Shown piece after piece: positions 1 to 5,634 of a DNA stretch of 16,945 nt; positions within the stretch are counted from its first letter, which is position 1, and every line of letters begins with the position of its first letter. The notes below the pieces were generated by a model. That model worked only from the letters and a program-made list of their open reading frames with translations, was not told the origin of the DNA and made no database searches. Made by a program: the position numbers and the translations under genes. Where the stretch lies: contig CAYSCH010000202.1 in assembly GCA_964429355.1 (NCBI GenBank), positions 1 through 16,945 of the forward strand. Reading direction: 5' to 3'. This DNA comes from JAAYAY01 sp964429355. GTDB lineage: Bacteria; Planctomycetota; Planctomycetia; Pirellulales; Thermoguttaceae.

Positions 1-497
1 GCCAGGGTCTCCAGCATCTCGGCCTGCGCAGCATCGCCCTGCCCCAGGTTGCGCAGGGCCAGTGTTTTCAGGTTCCTGGCGTCGACATGCTCGGCATCGC
101 AGGCAAGGGCTTCCTTGGCACACTCGAGGGCTTCCTTCCACTCGTGCCGCGATGCGTGGATCTTTCCCAGCAGCTCGTGGTAGTCCGGATTGAGCGGTTC
201 CAGGTCGATCGCCGCCCGAACGGCCTGGGCCGCCTCTTGGAGCTGGTTGCGCCGGGCGCGCACGATCGCCATGCTGTAGTGTGGAAAGGCGATATCCGGG
301 GCCGCCCCAATGGCCTGCTGGGCATGATGCACGGCCCGGTCAAACTGCTCACTCTCCGAAAGACAGAGCGCCATCAGGGCGTGGGCCAAGGGATGGTTGG
401 GCTCATCGGCCAGGGCCTGCCCGAGCTCTTTTTCAGCCAGGTCGGCCCGGCGCTGCGAAAGCAGCATCTGGGCCCGTGCGATCCGCGGATTCATCAT
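1..497 (-). CDS. TPR-repeat protein, N-terminal part (runs off the window)
   Basis: This open frame starts at 497 (MMNPRIARAQ) and stays open to base 1, so only about the first 165 residues are visible. It reads as consecutive helix-turn-helix tetratricopeptide repeats. The typical spacing of small and large residues can be seen in stretches such as LAEKELGQALADEPNHPLAH and AAIDLEPLNPDYHELLGKIH. No signal peptide is visible, so it is probably a cytoplasmic protein-protein interaction scaffold. Its ATG overlaps the stop codon of the upstream TPR-AAA ATPase (ATGA overlap at 497-494), which implies translational coupling and a shared job. A second ATG at 494 is an alternative start. The C-terminus, and any extra domain there, lies outside the window. 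Confidence 0.85.
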   Translation of the reverse strand, partial: MMNPRIARAQMLLSQRRADLAEKELGQALADEPNHPLAHALMALCLSESEQFDRAVHHAQQAIGAAPDIAFPHYSMAIVRARRNQLQEAAQAVRAAIDLEPLNPDYHELLGKIHASRHEWKEALECAKEALACDAEHVDARNLKTLALRNLGQGDAAQAEMLETL

Positions 498-1852
498 AGT
501 TTCAGGTACTTCAATACTTCGTCGTAAACACCGCCTTGATTCGAATACAATGCGTAATTCCGCGCGGTAGAAAACCACTCCTGCGTCGTTGGGCGAAGCC
601 GCTTGGCCGCAGCGGCCAGATCCTTGGTCGACAGCGGCAGGGGGACGCCCTGCTTGAGCGACTCCCGCAACTTGTCTTCGACCGCCGCATCGACGATCGC
701 CTTCAGGTCCGCGCCCGAAAACCGCTCGGCCTTCTTGGCCACCTTCCCAAAGTCGATCGATTCGATCGGCTTGCCCCGGCAGTGAATTTTCAGGATCGCT
801 TCGCGAGCGTCGGCATCCGGGGGAGGCACAAACAGGACCTCGTCAAAACGCCCGGGACGCCGGAACGCCGCATCGACATGCCATGGGGCGTTTGTGGCCG
901 CCAGCACGAGCACCCCTTCGTTGGAGTACTCCACGCCGTCCAACTCGGCCAGGAACTGATTGATCACTTGCCGGGAGCTTCCGCCGCTCATGTCCGCCCG
1001 GCGGCCGCCAAGCGCGTCGACCTCGTCAAAAAACAGGACACAGGGCGTGTTGTTCCTTGCCAGTTCGAACAGGCCGTGCAGATTCCGCTCGCTGTTGCCC
1101 AGCCACATCTCCAGCACGTCGTTGATCCCCACGGAGATAAACGCCGCTTCGATTTCGCCGGCCGTCGCACGGGCAAAATATGTCTTGCCGCAACCGGGGG
1201 GACCGTACATCATGATCCCCCCGCCAGCCTTCTTGCCATAGGCGGCATACAGTTCCGGGTGCTGTATCGGGACAATGATCTTCATGCGGATATCGTCTTT
1301 AAGGCCTTCCATGCCTCCCACGTCATCGAATCGTATCTTGGGGCGTTCAATCTCCTTATCCCACTTGATCCCCCCCGACCCGAAGGCCCCCTCCCGGATC
1401 CGCCCGTCGACTACCTCGCGCTCGTCGAATGGGTCTTCCTCGTCGTCGGCGATGCCAAGCTGAGCCGCCAGACCTTCATCGGCGGCGCCGTCGTCGAGTT
1501 CCATCCCCAGCTTGTACTGGGCCACGGCCGACGCCACATCCCCCTCGAGAAACAGCAGCCGCGCGTACAGCACGTGCGCCTCGGCTGTTGCTTCCCGGCG
1601 ACGTACCAGGTCTTCCAGAACTACCAGGGCCTGAGAGTTTTTTCCAAGCTGGAAATAGACGCGAGCCAGGCCGGTGAGCGTACCGACGTTCTTCGGCTCA
1701 TGCTCCAGGGCCGCCCGGTACTCGGCGACCGCCTCGTCGAGATAGCCGGCCGATGCCAGCGTTGCTGCCAGATGCACTCGCAGGGGAACGTTTGCCGGCG
1801 AGACCTTGACGGCCTCACGCAACTGGCGAATCGTCTCGTTTTCGGGGGACAT
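494..1852 (-). CDS. TPR-containing AAA+ ATPase (Cdc48/Vps4-like AAA module)
   Basis: This is a 452-residue cytoplasmic ATPase. Residues about 1-125 form TPR repeats. An acidic linker follows (DDEEDPFDERE, about 136-146), then one classical AAA module. Visible motifs are Walker A GPPGCGKT (217-224), Walker B CVLFFDEVDA (271-280, with D276/E277), a sensor-1 asparagine in AATN (N321), and the second region of homology RRPGRFDE with arginine-finger candidates R332 and R335. All catalytic residues are present, so ATP hydrolysis is expected. Proteins with this module usually remodel or unfold protein complexes as ring oligomers, and the TPRs probably recruit substrate. I chose the ATG at 1852 because TPR sequence begins there. 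An in-frame ATG at 1927 adds 25 atypical residues. No strong ribosome binding site is visible. The stop overlaps the start of the next TPR gene. Confidence 0.9.
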   Translation of the reverse strand: MSPENETIRQLREAVKVSPANVPLRVHLAATLASAGYLDEAVAEYRAALEHEPKNVGTLTGLARVYFQLGKNSQALVVLEDLVRRREATAEAHVLYARLLFLEGDVASAVAQYKLGMELDDGAADEGLAAQLGIADDEEDPFDEREVVDGRIREGAFGSGGIKWDKEIERPKIRFDDVGGMEGLKDDIRMKIIVPIQHPELYAAYGKKAGGGIMMYGPPGCGKTYFARATAGEIEAAFISVGINDVLEMWLGNSERNLHGLFELARNNTPCVLFFDEVDALGGRRADMSGGSSRQVINQFLAELDGVEYSNEGVLVLAATNAPWHVDAAFRRPGRFDEVLFVPPPDADAREAILKIHCRGKPIESIDFGKVAKKAERFSGADLKAIVDAAVEDKLRESLKQGVPLPLSTKDLAAAAKRLRPTTQEWFSTARNYALYSNQGGVYDEVLKYLKL

Positions 1853-1987
1853 ACTCGTACCGCCGGTTCTCGACAGAAGGAAAGCCGGCCAATCCATGCC
1901 GGCAGAGAAACACCACTCGCCCAACATACCTCATCTTACGAGGTGGCGCATATCGCCGCAACCAGCCGGAACGTGGCACGCCCGTGT

Positions 1988-2197
1988 TCAGTCGACGAGA
2001 ATGGCCAGGGTCAGGCCATAGTACCAGAAGTCACTGTCCCGGCCGGCAGTTGTGACCATGTAGCGGCCCGAGGCAGTCAGCCGTGTGCTGCCGTTCAACC
2101 AGTAGTGGACACCAGTCTCCGAGTAGACGGCTGCCAGGAACGAGCGATCCAGATCACTCTCGCCAAGCTCGTCCACGTAGCCGTTGCCGTCGTTCGA
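1988..2197 (-). pseudogene. Orphan 3' coding remnant, perhaps the end of an outer-membrane or repeat protein
   Basis: About 69 residues remain open directly after the TGA of the 322-aa gene and in the same frame as that gene. The stretch begins SNDGNGYVDELGE, which resembles a calcium-binding loop. It ends with alternating aromatic and hydrophobic residues (GRDSDFWYYGLTLAILVD), as in the last strands of a beta-barrel. The only start candidate is a GTG at 2176 with no ribosome binding site. I read it as the 3' scrap of a larger gene whose 5' part was lost, or as a tail once joined to the upstream gene and cut off by the stop codon. It could also be a chance open frame; the composition looks coding-like, but this is an impression, not a measurement. 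Confidence 0.35.
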
Positions 2198-3166
2198 TCA
2201 CGCCGCCCGCCGCCGCGGGTTCTTCAGCAGCCAGAACTCCTCGTCTTCCACCACGTGCTGGAACGACGCGCCGGCAAGTGCCGCCCGGACCCTCCGTTGG
2301 ACACTCCGGCGCATCTGCCGGTGGTAGCCCACCGTGGCCGTGAACATCGTTACCAGATCGAGAAACCGCCGGTTGTCGCTCAGCGCCGGGTCGTCGATGC
2401 GAACCAGGGCGTTGTAGCCGAAACCGAACAGCCGGCCGTCGATCAGGCCGATCGTGCGGCCCCCCGATTCGATGTCGAAGTCGGCGCCCAGGGAAACCCA
2501 TTTCCGCTTGATCGCCACATACCGGACGCGATGGTCGTCCTCGTCGAAAAACGAGAAGGTGAAGGTCGAGGGAATCCGCAGCAGGCGGTGGTTCTGCTGG
2601 ATGGTGACGACGAAGTCGTAACCGGGCAGGAGCACCGCCAACGAGAGGGCAGGACGGCCGCAACCGATCGAGTTGTGAACCTCGTGGGTCGTGATCTCCT
2701 CGATCGTCCCCGCCCAATGGATCCGCTCCCCGGTGGAACGGAACATCTTCATCACCAGACGGCGATGAATCAGGTCCGAAGCCTTCATCTGCATCAACCG
2801 GTCCCGATTGAGCTGACGGCCCAGCTTGTAGGACTGGCTCTTGTCCAGTCGCCCCGACCGCTTGATCTCGCGCCGCAACTCCTCAGCCCGATCTTCCTTG
2901 AGCGACTTCAAGGCCTTCTGCAGTTTTTCCTGGCTGGGATCCCAGATATCGCTGCGAATCCCGACGATGTAGTTCTCGTCCCATTTGCCGGTCTGGGGGT
3001 CCTGCTGGGAGATGTCGCCACATACATCCATGTTCGCGCCGAACTGGCGATCGTCGGCCGAACGCAGCCGCTGCACGAGATCCACGTTCGTCGGATGCAT
3101 TCCCAGGAAAGCCCACATGTCGACAAAGCGACTGACAACCGGCGATCGGGACTTGGCTCTGCCCAT
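2198..3166 (-). CDS. Uncharacterised 322-aa protein, possibly tubby/LURP-like C-terminal half
   Basis: I do not recognise this gene with certainty. The N-terminal part (about 60-140) is highly charged and probably helical (LKSLKEDRAEELRREIKRS), with no signal peptide or membrane segment. The C-terminal part (about 150-300) is strand-rich. It contains KRKWVSLGADFDIESGG followed by IGLIDGRLFGFG, a pattern like the tubby/LURP-one/scramblase barrel, where strands alternate around a 'DG(K/R)' turn. This assignment is weak and rests on eye comparison. An AGGAG sits 18 nt before the ATG, too far for a standard ribosome binding site, but no better in-frame start exists. The frame continues past its stop into the remnant at 1988-2197. 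The gene looks monocistronic. Confidence 0.7.
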   Translation of the reverse strand: MGRAKSRSPVVSRFVDMWAFLGMHPTNVDLVQRLRSADDRQFGANMDVCGDISQQDPQTGKWDENYIVGIRSDIWDPSQEKLQKALKSLKEDRAEELRREIKRSGRLDKSQSYKLGRQLNRDRLMQMKASDLIHRRLVMKMFRSTGERIHWAGTIEEITTHEVHNSIGCGRPALSLAVLLPGYDFVVTIQQNHRLLRIPSTFTFSFFDEDDHRVRYVAIKRKWVSLGADFDIESGGRTIGLIDGRLFGFGYNALVRIDDPALSDNRRFLDLVTMFTATVGYHRQMRRSVQRRVRAALAGASFQHVVEDEEFWLLKNPRRRAA

Positions 3167-3546
3167 CTTCGTGGACCCTGGTTTCTCCTGGCCCAGAGAG
3201 TCCCTTCTTCAGGACGGCTCCTGGACGATATCTCGGCGAGTGCGTCTCATAGCGAAATCTGCGGGCGAGAACAAGGCCAAGCTGCAGATATATGGCGGCA
3301 GCGGGCGACCGGGCGAGCCGGGTCGACGAAAGCGACCTGATTTGGATGCACTGAAACAAGCGAGGAGGTTGTCGCCGGCGCGTATCAGCGCGACAAGCGA
3401 TCTTCACCGAACGACGAGTCGCGCGGGGGCAGCCGCAACCCGCCCGGTGATTGCCGACCCTCGACTACGGATTGAGGCACAAGAGGGCGTTGAGGTACGG
3501 GGTGTACGGTTTCTGGGCAGCGGCATTCATGTACCTAGGTATATTT
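3167..3546. other. Intergenic spacer upstream of the 322-aa gene
   Basis: No gene is supported in this 380-bp stretch. Open frames crossing it on either strand are short or are extensions of shadow frames. It must hold the promoter of the minus-strand 322-aa gene, but I could not pick out a convincing -35/-10 pair. Confidence 0.5.
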
Positions 3547-3677
3547 AGAGCCGCCACCAAAACCACCGGCTGTGCACATCCATGCCCGTGGGAGACTCGT
3601 ACGTTTTGTGTGCGCTTTTCAGAGCCGCTACCAGGATCACCGACTGTGCACATCCATGCCCGTTGTGAGGGCTTTTA
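3547..3677. repeat. Two tandem units of a dispersed 74-bp repeat (units A and B)
   Basis: Unit A is 3547-3620 and unit B is 3621-3677. Both begin AGAGCCGC and share the core TGTGCACATCCATGCCCG. The distance between equivalent bases of A and B is 74 bp (3568 to 3642). Unit B lacks about 17 bp that unit A has after the core, so it is 57 bp long. Further copies lie at the IS insertion site (7644-7655 plus 9654-9721) and at 16797-16944. Because 74 is not a multiple of three and the units sit between genes, this is non-coding repeat DNA rather than a protein repeat. Confidence 0.85.
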
Positions 3678-4050
3678 CGGCAAGTCCAGGCGAAGAGCTT
3701 ACCCCTCTGTGGGCTGGGAATAAAAGAGCCGGCATTCATGCTTCGGGGTAACCGCTGGCGATTTCGACTGTTTCGGCGAGGTTCGACGGAGTAGGATGAT
3801 ATAGGCTCTGAACTTTGCGCAATCCCATTATCAGCCTGCTGGGTTGTTCCACTGTGGCATGGGAGCGTTGCCCTACCGGATGCACGTGACCGATCTATAG
3901 AGCGAGGAGTTGGTGTTCCTCGGCGCCATTTGGAGCGGTTGCAGGACTGTTGGTCTCCTCAACGGTGAGTTCTCTGACGAACAGTGGGCCCTCGACAACA
4001 AGGGAAGAATAATTGTCGCCGAACCGAACAAGCTACAACCAACGGAGGTG
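3678..4050. other. Intergenic spacer upstream of the plus-strand gene
   Basis: No confident gene is seen. The frame of the plus-strand gene is open back to a TTG at 3910, so 3910-4050 could be a 47-residue N-terminal extension. A purine-rich GAGGAG lies at 3904-3909, but it touches that TTG with no spacer. The rest shows no recognisable RNA, repeat or terminator. Confidence 0.45.
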
Positions 4051-4470
4051 ATGACGGTGGCATCCAAACGTAATACGCAGAAGAGTCCTCCTGCCGAAAA
4101 ACCCAGATTGACGGTGCCTCGTACGTTGAAGGCAGAAGTGGATGCCAAAGCGAAGGACTTGATTGCAAAAGCTTTGAGACCCAAGCACGTTCAGCCGCCT
4201 GCCGAGAACAACCGATTCAATTACATCACCGACATCAAGACCAAGTGGGACGGGCATCACCTCTATTTCATCTCAACCTATGCCTGCCCATGGCCGAAAG
4301 CCCTTTCGCCGACGTTCGAATCGAGGTTCGCGCGGATGGAGTACGTCGGCAACTCGGAGTTCGCTCTCTCGATCATGCTTCACACGGAAGAATGGAGCAG
4401 GATCCACGACTCTCTGACGGTGACTCAGTGCATGAAAGCCATCCGGGATGATCGGCGTTTTGTGCCCTGA
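4051..4470 (+). CDS. Small conserved-looking protein of unknown function
   Basis: This is about 139 residues and the only convincing plus-strand gene. The first 45 residues are basic and probably disordered (KRNTQKSPPAEKPR). The rest looks like one compact domain, with NYITDIKTKWDGHHLYFIST, then an ACPWPKALSPTFESRFARME stretch and a final QCMKAIRDDRRF helix. I recall similar small bacterial proteins with the pattern 'DIYTKW...YFYF..KYACP.P.A.SP.FE.KFAR.EYVG', but I cannot name a family or function. A GGAGG at 4044-4048 is 2 nt from the ATG at 4051 and 8 nt from an in-frame GTG at 4057. The GTG may therefore be the true start (137 aa). The gene looks less GC-rich than its neighbours and converges with the YidC gene, which suggests a separate acquisition. 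Confidence 0.65.
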   Translation: MTVASKRNTQKSPPAEKPRLTVPRTLKAEVDAKAKDLIAKALRPKHVQPPAENNRFNYITDIKTKWDGHHLYFISTYACPWPKALSPTFESRFARMEYVGNSEFALSIMLHTEEWSRIHDSLTVTQCMKAIRDDRRFVP

Positions 4471-4555
4471 ATGGCCTTGGGGGATTCCCGGAAGAAGTTG
4501 CGGCAAGGCATGTCGCGCGAACGCGACCGATTCAGGACAGCCCGTGATCCAATGA

Positions 4556-4581
4556 GCGCGGGGCAAGCCTGCGCGGGTATC
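4556..4581. repeat. Short GGGCAAGCC repeat, copy 1
   Basis: The unit reads GCGCGGGGCAAGCC followed by TGCGCGGGTATC. Its flanks (CGCG...CGCG) are inverted, so it can fold into a small imperfect hairpin. Related copies are at 5427-5451, 5487-5512 and 5591-5613. This copy lies between the convergent ends of the plus-strand gene and the YidC gene, where a REP-like element or terminator would fit. Confidence 0.6.
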
Positions 4582-4606
4582 TTCCGGACGATTACTCTTC
4601 CCCGAA

Positions 4607-5248
4607 TCACGCAAGGCCATTTGGTGTAGATCGGCGAATCACCATCGACTGGATCAGACTTGCGGCGGCAGAAACGCCCCAGTAGAGGCCGATCCCCGCA
4701 GACGTTCTGGCCAACACCAGGAGCGTGGCAACCACCGGGAAAAGAAGCAATGCCGGTTTGCCTTGTTGGGGTGTGCCGGAAATGGAGTAGGCGATGGAAG
4801 CGTAGGTGACGGCCGTCACAAGGATCGTGAGCAGGAGATCGGGCCTGGCGATATTGGCCACCCACAAGAAGCGGCCGCCGGCAACGACGACCTGACGCAC
4901 CGCCGAATAGACGGCCAGAAACAGCGGTATCTGGGCCAAGCCACCCAGACAGCCGACGTAGGGAATTGGTGACAGGCCACGATCCTTGAAGAGCTTGCGC
5001 GATTCTTCCGCAATCCGCTGCGGCTGCTTGCGGAATCGCCTGCGGACTGCTTCCAGTTCCGGCTGAAGCTTCTCCATGGCCTTTTGATGAGCCACGGAAG
5101 TACGAGCGATGCGCACCGTGATGGGAAACATCACGATGCGAAGGACAATCGAGAATGCCAGAATGCCCGCACCAAGGTTCCCACCGCAAGCTTGGGCATA
5201 GGCGACGATCACCACTCGGAAAAAGTCGACGAGTTGATCCCAGAGCAT
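4607..5248 (-). CDS. yidC: Short YidC/Oxa1-family membrane protein insertase
   Basis: This 213-residue inner-membrane protein consists only of the conserved YidC/Oxa1 core. About five hydrophobic segments are visible (near 3-20, 27-47, 96-118, 138-158 and 165-200). The groove arginine is R37 in LRIVMFPIT, which aligns with VRGIMYPLT of E. coli YidC. A charged cytoplasmic coiled-coil hairpin follows (about 55-92, LQPELEAVRRRF). The large periplasmic domain of Gram-negative housekeeping YidC is absent, so this may be a paralogue for special substrates. The start at 5248 is supported by GGGAG six nt upstream; the same frame is open 59 codons further but with non-membrane sequence. No partner genes such as rnpA or rpmH are nearby, so its specific client is unknown. 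Confidence 0.85.
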   Translation of the reverse strand: MLWDQLVDFFRVVIVAYAQACGGNLGAGILAFSIVLRIVMFPITVRIARTSVAHQKAMEKLQPELEAVRRRFRKQPQRIAEESRKLFKDRGLSPIPYVGCLGGLAQIPLFLAVYSAVRQVVVAGGRFLWVANIARPDLLLTILVTAVTYASIAYSISGTPQQGKPALLLFPVVATLLVLARTSAGIGLYWGVSAAASLIQSMVIRRSTPNGLA

Positions 5249-5426
5249 TGTTCTCTCCCACCAATAAAAGGGTCCCCTGGAGCCGCTGGAGGGAATTGCA
5301 ACTCTGGAATGGGATTCCCAACAAGGGTGACGTTCCCAAAAGGGCTGTGCGGCGAAATCCGGGCGAACTGAAGACTCGCTGTGGCTCGATCCCAGTCGTC
5401 CAAGCGTGGGCGGAGGGGTTGCCAAA

Positions 5427-5451
5427 CGCGGGGCAAGTCCACGCGGGTATC
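5427..5451. repeat. Short GGGCAAGCC repeat, copy 2
   Basis: This copy contains CGCGGGGCAAGTCC followed by ACGCGGGTATC. It has the same order and inverted CGCG flanks as the copy at 4556-4581, differing at only a few positions. Confidence 0.6.
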
Positions 5452-5486
5452 ATGGGTGGTGGTTTGTCCGTGACGAGAGGAACGGA

Positions 5487-5512
5487 GCGCGGGGCAAGCC
5501 CACGCGGCTATC
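5487..5512. repeat. Short GGGCAAGCC repeat, copy 3
   Basis: This copy contains GCGCGGGGCAAGCCCACG and then CGGCTATC. It is the best hairpin of the set: CGCG pairs with CGCG, and GG with CC, around a small loop. It lies about 60 bp from copy 2 in the same orientation. Confidence 0.6.
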
Positions 5513-5557
5513 GTGTACGCGTGGTGGCGTGGCGGTGACGAAGGACTGGTGTCACAA

Positions 5558-5592
5558 ACCACGCTCTTCGCTACGCTCAGGGACGTGCCACC
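5558..5592. repeat. 35-bp dispersed repeat, copy 1
   Basis: The sequence runs from ACCACGC through CTTCGCTACGCTCAGGG to GTGCCACC. It matches 13048-13082 at 33 of 35 positions by eye. The central part is an imperfect palindrome. The adjoining bases run directly into a short GGGCAAGCC repeat, making a compound element. Confidence 0.75.
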
Positions 5593-5613
5593 GGGCAAGC
5601 CGACGCGGCCATC
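5591..5613. repeat. Short GGGCAAGCC repeat, copy 4 (diverged)
   Basis: This copy reads CCGGGCAAGCCGACGCGG then CCATC. It shares GGGCAAGCC, CGCGG and the final ATC with the other copies but lacks the 5' CGCG. It abuts the 35-bp repeat. Confidence 0.5.
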
Positions 5614-5634
5614 GGGGGCCGGAGACGACACGAG

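Larger units (their letters stand above)
5249..5634. other. Repeat-rich intergenic spacer
   Basis: This 386-bp spacer between the YidC gene and the hydrolase gene holds no supportable gene. It contains three copies of the short GGGCAAGCC repeat and one copy of the 35-bp CTTCGCTACGCTCAGGG repeat, which is also found at 13048-13082. The YidC promoter and the end of the hydrolase transcript must lie here. Confidence 0.65.

Noticed and set aside
1928..1944. Hairpin ACCTC-loop-GAGGT as terminator of the remnant
   Set aside because: Only five pairs and no T-run; too weak to call.
536..3340. Plus-strand open frame of 934 codons
   Set aside because: It lies antisense to the TPR-AAA ATPase and the 322-aa gene, crosses gene boundaries, and has an arginine/proline/glutamine-rich composition with no domain. 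High GC makes such shadow frames common.
3545..3739. Minus-strand 64-codon frame across the 74-bp repeat
   Set aside because: The repeat period is not a multiple of three, so each unit is read in a different frame; similar peptides at other copies are a by-product of the repeat.
4425..5453. Minus-strand 342-codon frame overlapping the YidC gene
   Set aside because: It is out of frame with the membrane protein, lacks any domain, and overlaps the plus-strand gene's end and the repeats.
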